Source of the DNA: Fragilaria radians
Lineage: Eukaryota > Bacillariophyta > Fragilariophyceae > Fragilariales > Fragilariaceae
Assembly: GCA_900642245.1 (NCBI GenBank)
Contig: CAAAJI010000005.1
Location: 416,149 to 480,148 of the forward strand
DNA: 64,000 bases
Direction: 5' to 3'
Position numbers and translations under genes: made by a program. Below are positions 43,785-53,883 of the stretch, one piece after another. The notes under the pieces are model-generated. The model did no database searches. It saw nothing but the letters and a program-made list of their open reading frames with translations, and was not told the DNA's origin. Every line of letters starts with the position of its first letter. Positions within the stretch are counted from its first letter, which is position 1.

Positions 43785-46748
43785 ATGAGTTACCAGAGAG
43801 AAGTTGGCATCATAGGCCTCTCAAAACTTAGTGAAGAATATAATCAAGATAAGCTTAAATCTAGGGCAAGTAAGTTGGTTGAAGAAATTATCAGCGGTCA
43901 AATCGAGATGTTGCCGCAAAATGGGTTTGAAACAAATTTAAATGAACATCAATTTTCGGCCCTACACTTTACAGACGCTAACAACGATGACCTTTCGATG
44001 ACACAAGATCAAGACGATCCCTTGAACGAAATGCTGGAAAAAGCTGAGAGGCTCGCTGCTCAGATTAGGGCCCCAGTCACACTTTCCGACGATCTCCAAG
44101 ATTCGCGTTCGCATTCCTTTGCGACAGGTCATGACTCCGTCACATTTGCAATAGACGAGCCGAGGACACCGGTTGGAGTTATCGCCACTGTGTCTTTGGA
44201 CTCTGAAGATGATGTCGAATCAATGCTTCTAAAGGCTGACATTCTTTCTCGCTCCATGCGTTCCGCTGCGAATGGAGAGTTGGATACGCCTGAGCTATTA
44301 CGAGCTTCTGACGAATTCCTTAGAATTCAAAACTCGCGAGAGGAATCTAATCCATTGGAATCGACGCCTCATTTACTGTCCAGAGCGAAGAAAATATTCG
44401 AACACACTTCAAAACCGAAAGACCTCTCGCATTTCATTGAAAACGAAGCAGAGCCTCAGAAAACATCGAAACATGGAACTACCAACAAAAGAATCTCCTT
44501 TGCTATGGATATTACAAATGTTGAAGATGAAAGCTTTGTAACTCTTAGAGAAAAAGAAGAAAAAAATGAAGATTTTTTCTCAGGCCATTATATGTCTGAT
44601 AGCCAGGTATTACCACAGAAAGTCATGGAACTAGGCACTTCGGGTATACTGCGTGCTGTGGATGGTGCTTTGAACAAAGAAGTCTGCAAAAGTAACGAAG
44701 GAAGGAAGTACACAGAATCAAATCCTCAAGCATTGAGAGGAGTTAAGACATTCCTTGATCCGAATATCATGTCAAGGAAATCCTCAGAATCTCAACGTAC
44801 GCCTAATCAGTACGAATATTCAAAAGCAGACGACACTGACTCACTGATTGCAAGTGAAAATGGTAGGACTACGTCAACAACAGAATCATTTAACTCACCT
44901 ATCGGCGAAGATGAAGACGAAGTAAGCAAAATGCTTAGAAAGGCTGATCTACTCTCCAAGACGATTCGTAGTGTTGCCAACGGACAACTGAACACACCCG
45001 AACTCCTCCGAGCTTCAGATGCAATATTTAATACAACTCGTCTTGAAGAAACTTTGATTGCTACTGAATCAACTCCCTATTTGTTGGCAAAGTCCAAAAA
45101 GTTTGTAGATCAAAGTGAGAACTCAGAAGGACTTGGTGATATCAGTGTGGACACTTTTAGTCATTCCATGGAAACAAATCCAGTTTGCAATGCTGTATAT
45201 TATCGTCTGGATCCTGAAAAGCATGTACGAGGGCAAAACTCAAACTTGGAAACAAAAGCGATTACTCCTATTCCATCTCAGCCAAATAGTTTTCAAAGAT
45301 CCGACGGTGTAATGGAACGAGTTATCGCAACCTTAAGAAACTTTCCCACAAGCAACACTCCTGATACGTCGATGCCAGATTCAGTGGCTCTCAAAGTTGC
45401 AGACTCAGATGATCTCTCGTCTGTGGGATCTGGGTCAGCTCGATCCATCACTAGAGCTCTTTATGATTTGGATATATCCTACACCACACCCAACTTGGAA
45501 AAATCTATAAAAGCCGTGTCTTTGGATGACTCTAGTAGAAAGTCAGTCACAGAGGCTGAAGAATTGGCCAAAGAGATGGCGCAAATGCTGGAGGAAACTT
45601 TATTGCGTTCTAACACTTCCATGGATAAAAGCGTATCCTCACCTCCTTTTAACCCCAGACATGTCGTTAATGCATCTCCTAGCGTGGTAAGTCGCGAGCT
45701 AGCCAAAATTGATACTTGGGATGAACATGATGCTGTTTCTTTAGCAAGTAATAAGTTTACACCTCGTAAATTCGTCAATGACGTAAGGTGGGAAACACTT
45801 GCTCCTGTGAAGACCGAAGACGATGATTACGTCCCGATTCAAGACTTTCGGATGACTGGTAGTACTGTACGTTCTCTCGGAGCTGGCTGCATACCTGGGA
45901 AAGAGGCATTAAAGACAAAGTATTCATGGAGATCGAAACACAAGAAATTTGTTCGGATGGCAGTCGTAATCACACTCTTCATCTCCAGTGCCTTGATCTT
46001 GAAGTATTTCGGGTTACGAAGCGAATATGATAAAAAGAATACACCCATCGATAACACTGCCAAATCAGTTAGATCAGCACTATTGAATTCAAAGAAAAAG
46101 GATGATCCTCTTCAATCTTTCAAAGCCAAAAATATCAGATTTGACGAGGGAGAAATGTCCAAGAATGACGACTCGCTTCAGAAGCCGTTGTCAGAAAGAG
46201 GGGCAAAGAAGCTTGAAATAAAGCTTGAGCCAATTGCTTTGACACCAGAAGTCAAAGAAGTTTTGCCTACATCGGAGCAAGGAGCGATGGTAAAGACCGT
46301 CCTAAATCAAGCGGTAAAGAATGAGGGCGACATCTTGAAAAAAATCAAGGTTGAGTCGGAGATAGTTAAACAAGAAGCAAAGTTAGATATCCGAAAGTCT
46401 AAGATATTATCCAATGACATGGGAAGCTCTCGACCATCGAAAAGTCAAGATTTTCCGTTGAATATAGCGACACCCAACATGAAAAATGTACTTCAACAGG
46501 CAACTGATACGACTCCAAGCGTCAAAAATGTACAACATACAGGAATTGAAACGTCAAACATGAAAAATGTAAAGCGTAAGGTTATTGAGACTCCCGATTA
46601 TAACGTTAAGGGCGCATATTGCAAAGAAAAAATACCTATTCGTTGTTTTATACCAATGAGTTACATCGCCTTCTCAAGATGCCAAAATTTCATGAAACAA
46701 AGGCCTCTCTTCAACATTCAAATGCTACTTGACTCCATGATGCAATAA
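43785..46748 (+). CDS. Large repeat-containing single-pass membrane protein, function unknown
   Basis: 987 aa from the ATG at 43785 (the longer frame begins at GTG). I do not recognise a family. Two diverged copies of a roughly 65-residue unit occur at about 141-208 and 376-443: DDVESMLLKADILSRSMRSA, NGELDTPELLRASDEF, and DEVSKMLRKADLLSKTIRSV, NGQLNTPELLRASDAI, each followed by ESTPHLL or ESTPYLL. A partial third unit (NEMLEKAERLAAQI) lies near 83. A transmembrane helix (VRMAVVITLFISSALILKYF) is at about 722-741. The C-terminal side is Lys-rich, with three short units around MKNV/VKNV, and ends with IPIRCFIPMSYIAFSRCQNF. The N-terminal 720 residues are acidic and Ser-rich, without a signal peptide, suggesting a cytoplasmic or nuclear-envelope tail-side scaffold. 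Role is unknown. Confidence 0.75.
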   Translation: MSYQREVGIIGLSKLSEEYNQDKLKSRASKLVEEIISGQIEMLPQNGFETNLNEHQFSALHFTDANNDDLSMTQDQDDPLNEMLEKAERLAAQIRAPVTLSDDLQDSRSHSFATGHDSVTFAIDEPRTPVGVIATVSLDSEDDVESMLLKADILSRSMRSAANGELDTPELLRASDEFLRIQNSREESNPLESTPHLLSRAKKIFEHTSKPKDLSHFIENEAEPQKTSKHGTTNKRISFAMDITNVEDESFVTLREKEEKNEDFFSGHYMSDSQVLPQKVMELGTSGILRAVDGALNKEVCKSNEGRKYTESNPQALRGVKTFLDPNIMSRKSSESQRTPNQYEYSKADDTDSLIASENGRTTSTTESFNSPIGEDEDEVSKMLRKADLLSKTIRSVANGQLNTPELLRASDAIFNTTRLEETLIATESTPYLLAKSKKFVDQSENSEGLGDISVDTFSHSMETNPVCNAVYYRLDPEKHVRGQNSNLETKAITPIPSQPNSFQRSDGVMERVIATLRNFPTSNTPDTSMPDSVALKVADSDDLSSVGSGSARSITRALYDLDISYTTPNLEKSIKAVSLDDSSRKSVTEAEELAKEMAQMLEETLLRSNTSMDKSVSSPPFNPRHVVNASPSVVSRELAKIDTWDEHDAVSLASNKFTPRKFVNDVRWETLAPVKTEDDDYVPIQDFRMTGSTVRSLGAGCIPGKEALKTKYSWRSKHKKFVRMAVVITLFISSALILKYFGLRSEYDKKNTPIDNTAKSVRSALLNSKKKDDPLQSFKAKNIRFDEGEMSKNDDSLQKPLSERGAKKLEIKLEPIALTPEVKEVLPTSEQGAMVKTVLNQAVKNEGDILKKIKVESEIVKQEAKLDIRKSKILSNDMGSSRPSKSQDFPLNIATPNMKNVLQQATDTTPSVKNVQHTGIETSNMKNVKRKVIETPDYNVKGAYCKEKIPIRCFIPMSYIAFSRCQNFMKQRPLFNIQMLLDSMMQ

Positions 46749-46827
46749 CTCCTCGTTATTCGCTACTCCGATAGTTCATTACCGCTTAATGCTACATTAA
46801 ACAACTATGTTTTATTTTAACACACCT

Positions 46828-48738
46828 TTATTTTTTATTTACTGAACCTATTGTTACTTCCTGCTGCACCACAGTTGCAGTTTTTTCCAAAGTTGGCTTT
46901 TTTGAGTGGATGGAAAATTTGTCGCGTTTGACGTCGGTGAGATATGGTGTCCAATGCAGCTTAGCTGGGTTGACACGAGGCTCCTTAATAGGATGCTTTT
47001 TAGCAAGTGTTTCAAGTAATGTCCTGTCTGCGGCGATAAAGTAAACACCGCTGATAATCTTCAAAATACCTAGTTGATTGAGTGTGAAGACGATATCTTC
47101 CGCCATAATGCTAGTCTTCTTGGCTATATCCATAATACTGATGCTTTGAGCTTCCTCGACTTTGTTAAGTAAAAAGTCAACAATGGTTGACATCCAATAA
47201 GGCTTGTACGCTTGTTGACCTAAATCACTCATAGGCTTTTCAGGGGAGCCAACCTTTTCTTCTTTCTTTGACAACTCGTACGAAAAGGCAATCAAGAAAC
47301 GACCATATCCCTTTCGCTGATGTGACGGAAATGTTAGAATACAGGCAAGATTGTATCCCACATCCGAATACTTTTCTTTACTGTAATACCCAACTGGGTG
47401 GAATCCTCGATCATCGACTTCGCACAATACATAGAAAAGAAAAGGATCAACGTCAAAGTAAAGTGTTTTATGATCGAGGAACAGCTTTGCAATGTAACAT
47501 AGATTCTGACAATAAATTCGCTCTTCAAATCCGTCAACTTCAAACACTGTCATTGAAGTTAGAATTTACGTCAAATACTACGTTATGGTGCAAGTCTACT
47601 TACTGGCTAAGTTATCATGGCGATAAATTTCATTGCCGGGAGGATGGCGCCGATTCTTGGGAAATTCGCGTCCCTGATAACGCAAGAGTTCTGATTTACG
47701 AGAAAACATGTTGAGACTGAATTCACAAACATATAAAACTTCCACAAAGCCTCGTTCACTTAGAAGTTCTTTGGGAAGTGGCGTAAAATACCAGGTTTCC
47801 ATACGATATTCCCCTAATTCAAGAAATGCTACATTTTTCACTTTCGTGACTTCTTCATGCTCACGAAGCGAGGCCTCATCCAGGCCTTCGTGTTCATCAA
47901 GTTCCTGCGCTGGAATTGTTGCCACGACATGCTGCCCCACGACTGTTGTCTCTGCCTTAGCGACTTTTAATATAGTAACGACTTCCTTGACGGGTTCCGG
48001 AGGCATTGGAAGAGGAGTGTCGGAATCAGCACCACCATCTGGAGTCGGCAATTGGTTATCAAGTACATCTGTTTTTCTCCGTTGTCGCCGAGTCATTCGC
48101 GATGTCATCTCATCGGAGCCAAATGATGTGCTTCCTGTAGCCATGATTGCATCACTTGTAGATCTCCGTGCACTACGAGGTCCTCGTGTTTGAAGTGATT
48201 CTGCGGCGGCCTGTTTCTCTTCTTCCAGTTTCGCTAATTTCCGTTTCATTTTCTCCTCCTGCTTTTTCAAGGCTCTAGCCTTCGCATTACCAACACTTGG
48301 AGGCGAAACAATTTTCTCCATACCAATCCATTCATCCATTCTCCTATTAAAATCTCTGTAATGAACATAATAACGCCACTTGTCAACTCCATCTGAAACT
48401 CTATCGATGACATCGCAAAGACGCACTGATACACCTTCAGTTTCCGTCATTGAATTCAACTCGTCTGTTCGATGGTTTATATCTTTATCATCTTCACTAT
48501 CAGACCACCAAAACATCTCCTTCGAAAGGATGTCATTTCCTCCATGTAGCACTTCGATGACAGATCCTCGAGCATATGGGTGCAAGTCCATTGCAGATGG
48601 AGGAGGAGGAATAGTAACGGAAGAACTTGCCATTGTATTTGACAGAGTAACTGAACCCTTATTCTCAGATCCAACTATATCGTTTGGGGTACTTTCATCT
48701 CCTCGGTTGCCGTCATCAGGATTATACGTTGCTCCCAT
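46828..48738 (-). CDS. MYST-family histone acetyltransferase (Esa1/TIP60 type)
   Basis: Lysine acetyltransferase acting on chromatin. 617 aa in two exons, 47604-48738 and 46828-47546, with a 57-bp intron (GTAAGT...ATGACAG). The N-terminal Tudor-knot/chromo-barrel lies at about 105-145 (RYYVHYRDFNRRMDEWI). The linker is Lys/Glu-rich. The MOZ_SAS domain follows: HPPGNEIYRHDNLA joins across the splice to MFEVDGFEERIYCQNLCY. LFLDHKTLYFDVDPFLFY contains Lys405, matching the autoacetylated Lys of Esa1. ACILTF has Cys447, QRKGYG (455-460) binds acetyl-CoA, and SYELSKKE has catalytic Glu469. The C2HC zinc-finger ligands are mostly missing (LYVCEFSLNMFSRKSELLRY), as I recall is also true of yeast Esa1. 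Chromo barrel plus MYST suggests a NuA4/TIP60-like subunit. Only 79 bp separate its end from the convergent gene at 46748. Confidence 0.93.
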
Positions 48739-49501
48739 CTTTCAAGAAAACAGGCAAAGGTATTTTACTTCAAAGACATTTTTTTTCACTAAGGGTAATA
48801 CGCAAAAAATCTGGATACGGGTAGACAGACAGGCATATATTTTTTTTGTAGAAAAAGGGGAAACTTGAACCCTTAGAACGCAAGGAGAGCACCACTTTAC
48901 ACAGAAATGTGGATGACAGAAAAATGAAATGTTTATAAGGAAATGTTCAATGCTTCAATCAATTTTATACCTTACTTATACCATTGTCTGAAACATATAT
49001 TTCAACTTGAGATATGGAACAAGATTGTTTCAGGAGGTATAGAAGATGTTCACTCATGTCTAGATGTCACATACAGATTAATTTTAATACAAGAGCTAGA
49101 TAATCAAAATCCATAAAAAAGATATCAGATTCTAATTTGTAATGCTTTTTAAGCCAATCCTAATATTCGGTTGTAATCTTCATAGTCACGAATAGATCAA
49201 ATTGAATTAATTACGTCGTATGTGATCAAACAAAGTAGAGAAGCCAATTCCTTGAAAAATCCTTCTCCAAATATACGTCCTTGTATATCCCTGTAAAAGG
49301 AGTAAGTTAGAGAGAGGCACAACAATACTGTGCAAATGGTGAGATAAAAAGTGTTCAGGATTGTGTTGTAAGATTTTAGATACACAATGTATGTGATGCA
49401 ATGGGTGATTCTTAGCTACAAAAAAATTAAGGAAATCAATACCTTGCGTAAATCCACTGGGAAAAATCCAGTGATATCAGTTTTTACAAAAAGGACATCT
49501 C
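48739..49501. other. Intergenic between divergent genes
   Basis: 763 bp between start codons of the MYST acetyltransferase and the WDR6-like gene. No gene recognised. Short frames near 49197-49572 look non-coding. Promoters of both genes are expected here. Confidence 0.45.
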
Positions 49502-52500
49502 ATGACATTCGCAAAATGGAATTTCCTTGGTGGTCCTGTTACTTGCGTAACCTTCCTAGCTTCCGACGATGAAGTGTTGATATGTCAGGGACCATACCTA
49601 CGGATCTTTTCTCTACGACTTACAACAACAGACTTGAATCAAGACACATCTTGGACTTCCTCACCAAAACAAATCCATCAGCTATCATGTGAGGATGGTA
49701 GTTTCTGGAACATTCATGGCGCTCGTCAATTGACAATGGATACCTTATTACTCTTCGGGGGACACACTTGGGGAGTATTTCATCACCGTGACTTGAAATT
49801 CCTTCCCATAAATGAAACGGAATATATAAATACCTCAGATTGGATTTGGGATATGAGGAAGTTAGATACCAACGATGATTATGATTCACAAAAGAACGAC
49901 ATTTATATTTTAATTCTAGCAACCGCCAACAACGGCTGTGAGATCTGGCATCTACAAAGAGATTCTTTGATGTCGTATAAAGCATACCGTGCATCTTTAG
50001 TGACCAACGAAGTTCGATGTATCACTTATTCTATGGCATTGTACGAGATTTCATGTACACAAAGTAAGTGTTCGCAAGCAAAAGTTCGAATCGCATCTGG
50101 TACATTCTTTCAAGAAATTTTACTTTGGAGTCTAGATATTCCATATGATGGAGAAGGAAAAATAGTTAGCTCCGACGAGCGACCGATCGATGCTAGACTG
50201 ACGGGACACGATGGCGTAATTTTGTCAATTCAATTCGACGCATCAGGGACAATGCTCGCGTCAACATCCGACGATCGATCAGTACGTCTATGGAAGGAAC
50301 AATCCCCCAACGAATGGGTTTCTCTATGGTTGGGATGGGGTCATACAGCTCGAGTATGGCAGGTTTCGTTTTCACGATTTGGATTGGTCACCTCCGGTGA
50401 AGATGGTACCGCAAGGCTTTGGGATCTAAAAGATGGGAAAGAAATAGGAACGTTTCACAACTTTGCCTCACAATCTCTTTGGAAGATGGACATACGGAAC
50501 CATAGGGTACTTTTGGGAACCAATGATGGTAGTATCAAATGTTGGGACCTACAAAAATATCGAGCAAATAATTCAATCCAATCAAAACACAAATCATTGC
50601 CAATAATGATACCCGATGACAGAATAGCAATTCTCCCTAACAGGATGAATACAATTAGTTCAGACCTAGTTGATGTGACAGACGAAATGAAAGAATCGAA
50701 TTGCAAACGAAAAAAGAGGCCAAAGGTGGTGATGCAAATCGTTCTTGGAATGTGTTTTTTAAACAATTATGACCATGGCACGTGCCTAAGTTTAGCCACG
50801 AGAACAGGCTCTTTCTTCATTCTTTCCCTTCATGACTGGAATTGGATATCTTGCACAAGATGGATTGGTCAAAGCCAGGAATTGGTTGTAAATCCTTCAG
50901 AAGGCACGTGCCTCGCGATATCAAATACATGTATTGTCGTTGTGGGAACGAAGAAAGGCGCATTGATTTTTCATCCATTGGGCATTGCAGAATACTTGTC
51001 TATCACAGAAGGGCAAAAGTTTAAATGTATAAACTCACTTCATTGGATTTCAGATGAATTACTTGCCTCCTTTCATATTCAAGGAAAAGTTGTTCTCTGG
51101 AAAGTATCTGCAACACCCCTATCCGTTGAAACTTTTCTAGTTCTTGATACGCAAATCAACGAGATCCCAACTTGCATTGGTGCCAAATCTGATTTGCTTA
51201 CATTTGTGGTAGGTGATAGTCGTGGAAATTTAGCACGATTTCATGTTGAACCCGCTTCTGAATCTGGAGAAAACGTTGTTGTGTTTCCGATAGATGTCTG
51301 TCATCGCGTACATGGAAAAGAACATATCAATGACATTTTGATCATTCATGATGAGATAGTGTTATCGGTTGGGAATGATGGCTGCATCTGTCAATGTAGC
51401 CTCAGATACGATACTAAACTAATGCTGGGTATGTGTATCCCCATAAAGGGACTTTCCAGTGCCTGCAAAATTTACTGGAAAGGTACGAATGGGTTTCCTA
51501 AAGCTATCGTTATCGCCGGATATCTTGGGAACAAATTTCGAGTTATTGACTTGACTCATGGCTATGAGCTTTATAGTTTTGAAACGGGTGGTAGACAACG
51601 CCAACTTTGCCATTCTTTCGTGCAAACTGGCTACGGCAATCCACAGTTCAGTGTTGCTGCCTGTGCCAGCAGAATGGATGGTCAGAACGACTTATTACTG
51701 TACACCAATGTAAATGAAACTTCTAACGACGATTGTCTGGGTTCTGTAGGTGTATCGCTTCATGGTGAACCTGTCTACGGCGCTTGCCTATTCAACACAC
51801 AAGAGGATGCATCTTACACGGCACTTCTTAGTGGAAGTGAGGATTGTACCGTGAAGCTCACCATCCTTGATCGAGGTGGCGTTCAACATTCGTTCTCTCT
51901 TGTACCTCAAGAGAGCTGTGTTCGCGCAGTTGCCGCATCCCGTCGAAAAGGCAGCAACAGTTCCTTACTTGTCGTTGGAGGTGGGAAGTTGATCGTAGAT
52001 TTTTATGTCCTTCAGGATGACAATAAGGACGATGGACCAACTATGGAATTTATTGGTCGCGATCACTTTTTTACACGGCATATTGGACAGGGTCGACTTC
52101 CACATCAAACTGATATGGACCATCGGATTAATGCAGTTGCTGCACAACCCTGGAAGGAGGAGTCATCTCATCTCGTTGTGACGGGGGACTCGAACGGATG
52201 TGTCTACTGGTTCGTCGTCAAGGATGACCTAAATCATTGGAATCGTTGGTCCGGATTGCTTGGAATGACAACAGAACGGCCCATCCTATCGATTGATCTT
52301 GTGATATCCGGGAAAATGTATATTCTTGTAGTGGGTACGACGGCAGGTGATGTGCTGGTTTGGGTCCTCCCACCGGACTTGCACAGTCCAGCTGGCGCTC
52401 CTATCTGTAAGTATGTTGCGCACCAAATGGGAACGAACGGAATTTCTTCCTGGGCCTTACCATTGAATAATGATAACAAAGAAGATGACGCAACGTATCT

Positions 52501-52837
52501 CCGTGTCGCGTCTGTAGGCGACGATCAAGCCCTAACGGTAGCATATTTGAAAGTCAATTCTCAAACTTGTGAGATTTTACACAAGCACACTACTCGTGAA
52601 GCTTGTATATCGGCACTGAAGGGATGTCACTATGTGGACTCTTCGAAGGTTATCGTTGTGGGATACGGTCAAAGGATAGCACTTTGGGAATGTTCAGCTA
52701 CTGAGGGAAACAAATTGTTGGAGACGATCGACATTGCTGTCGCAGATGTGAATACTCTAGCATACTGTAGTGGAATCGTTGCTGTTGGAGGTGAAGGCAT
52801 TGAAATTTTAGAATTGTCACTGCAGAGCAGCGTTTAA
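49502..52837 (+). CDS. WDR6/Trm734-like WD40 protein
   Basis: 1111 aa, single exon, WD40 repeats over most of the length. The best-conserved part (about 233-345) is typical of WDR6: GHDGVILSIQFDASGTMLAS, TSDDRSVRLW, GWGHTARVWQVSFSRFGLVT, SGEDGTARLWDL, and LLGTNDGSIKCWDL. WDR6 and yeast Trm734 partner the 2'-O-methyltransferase FTSJ1/Trm7 to methylate the ribose at position 34 of the tRNA anticodon loop. Human WDR6 has a similar length (about 1100 aa). Further degenerate repeats continue to the C-terminus (LLSGSEDCTVKL near 775; VVTGDSNGCVYWF near 895). No signal or membrane segment, so cytosolic. No FTSJ1 homologue is in the window. Confidence 0.85.
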   Translation: MTFAKWNFLGGPVTCVTFLASDDEVLICQGPYLRIFSLRLTTTDLNQDTSWTSSPKQIHQLSCEDGSFWNIHGARQLTMDTLLLFGGHTWGVFHHRDLKFLPINETEYINTSDWIWDMRKLDTNDDYDSQKNDIYILILATANNGCEIWHLQRDSLMSYKAYRASLVTNEVRCITYSMALYEISCTQSKCSQAKVRIASGTFFQEILLWSLDIPYDGEGKIVSSDERPIDARLTGHDGVILSIQFDASGTMLASTSDDRSVRLWKEQSPNEWVSLWLGWGHTARVWQVSFSRFGLVTSGEDGTARLWDLKDGKEIGTFHNFASQSLWKMDIRNHRVLLGTNDGSIKCWDLQKYRANNSIQSKHKSLPIMIPDDRIAILPNRMNTISSDLVDVTDEMKESNCKRKKRPKVVMQIVLGMCFLNNYDHGTCLSLATRTGSFFILSLHDWNWISCTRWIGQSQELVVNPSEGTCLAISNTCIVVVGTKKGALIFHPLGIAEYLSITEGQKFKCINSLHWISDELLASFHIQGKVVLWKVSATPLSVETFLVLDTQINEIPTCIGAKSDLLTFVVGDSRGNLARFHVEPASESGENVVVFPIDVCHRVHGKEHINDILIIHDEIVLSVGNDGCICQCSLRYDTKLMLGMCIPIKGLSSACKIYWKGTNGFPKAIVIAGYLGNKFRVIDLTHGYELYSFETGGRQRQLCHSFVQTGYGNPQFSVAACASRMDGQNDLLLYTNVNETSNDDCLGSVGVSLHGEPVYGACLFNTQEDASYTALLSGSEDCTVKLTILDRGGVQHSFSLVPQESCVRAVAASRRKGSNSSLLVVGGGKLIVDFYVLQDDNKDDGPTMEFIGRDHFFTRHIGQGRLPHQTDMDHRINAVAAQPWKEESSHLVVTGDSNGCVYWFVVKDDLNHWNRWSGLLGMTTERPILSIDLVISGKMYILVVGTTAGDVLVWVLPPDLHSPAGAPICKYVAHQMGTNGISSWALPLNNDNKEDDATYLRVASVGDDQALTVAYLKVNSQTCEILHKHTTREACISALKGCHYVDSSKVIVVGYGQRIALWECSATEGNKLLETIDIAVADVNTLAYCSGIVAVGGEGIEILELSLQSSV

Positions 52838-53352
52838 TGCTACATGAAGGGAAAGGTTTGGATTTTTGCTTTTTTATCATTGCAATTATATGTCAAAAGA
52901 TGGTAACCTCTTTATTGCGAACTCCTTGATAACGCATTTGGATCATGCGATGATCCATGACGTCTCGAAGCAACCGATGTTTATATCCTAACTAGAGAGA
53001 TGCGATTGCAAGGTTGAAAATCACTTTATCCCCAAATTTTGTCAATCAAGTCAGGCGCTGTCATGATGTCACAAGATGATCCTGCAGATATGATGATTCC
53101 GTAGAACGTCGGTTCAACTGCCGTCTTTTCGCAATGGTGTTTCAGAGTATTATGAATGAGCAAATAGCTAATAGAACAATCTTTTGTGATCTGGAACATA
53201 AAGCAGGAATACGATTTAGGGATTGCTGCTATTACTCAAAATATCAAGAAACGAAGGTAATCTTAAGTACGCTACTAGATGGGCAATAACTTCTAGTGAC
53301 CTTAATAAAAAACAATCTGAAGAGCATGTTGACTTTATCGGTTCTAATGGCA
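52838..53352. other. Intergenic between convergent genes
   Basis: 515 bp between the WDR6-like stop and the uL23m stop. The frame at 53223-53447 overlaps the uL23m gene on the other strand and looks non-coding. Confidence 0.5.
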
Positions 53353-53883
53353 TTACTTTCCCTCTTCCATTTCCGGCGACTGGAGTTCTTCTAATTCGGG
53401 TATTCGAACTCCCATCCCAAGATCCAAAACCGACGAATCGAATGTAACAACCGCCTTTTTAAAATTTCGGTATTTGTAGTACACTATTTTCCTCTTTCCC
53501 ATCGCCCGCATTCTCTTTCCATGATAATTCATGGTGCGGACCTTTTCAACAGGAAGTTGATATATCTTGGTTAGATATTCTTTGACTTCATGCTTAGTCA
53601 TTCGGGGCCATACACGGAACATAGCCTTCGCAGCACGACCATCAGTGGCATTGGTTGCATTAATTAATATCATGGGCATGGTAGGCATCCACATTCGAAA
53701 TCCAGTTTTTTTCTTCTTTGTCTTCGAGGAGGAATCGTCGGGTGTCGTCGGCAAATTAGTATCTGGCACGGAAGCGGAAGCTATGGCTTCATTGGATGAT
53801 GCCAAAGTCCTTGTCGTTTTCAAAAATGACGAGGATTGGAGGAAGTTATTTCGACCGAACCATTGAAAAGCAGATCGCAACAT
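53353..53883 (-). CDS. MRPL23: Mitochondrial ribosomal protein uL23m (L23)
   Basis: Large-subunit ribosomal protein of mitochondria, positioned near the exit tunnel. 176 aa from ATG at 53883; the longer frame begins at TTG. The N-terminus (MLRSAFQWFGRNNFLQSSSF) is basic and amphipathic, without acidic residues, like a mitochondrial presequence. The L23 core begins about 75: FRVWPRMTKHEVKEYLTKIY, QLPVEKVRTMNYHGK, then RKIVYYKYRNFKKAVVTF. The MTKHEVKEYL-x-K-IY and V-x-VRT-x-N-x-HGK blocks are typical of uL23m rather than plastid L23. Upstream of the ATG the minus strand reads TTGTTACAG, a plausible splice acceptor, so there may be a 5' untranslated or short coding exon. Confidence 0.88.
   Translation of the reverse strand: MLRSAFQWFGRNNFLQSSSFLKTTRTLASSNEAIASASVPDTNLPTTPDDSSSKTKKKKTGFRMWMPTMPMILINATNATDGRAAKAMFRVWPRMTKHEVKEYLTKIYQLPVEKVRTMNYHGKRMRAMGKRKIVYYKYRNFKKAVVTFDSSVLDLGMGVRIPELEELQSPEMEEGK

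Noticed and set aside
47268..48193. Plus-strand frames opposite the MYST gene
   Set aside because: No domain content; the minus strand carries a complete MYST acetyltransferase.
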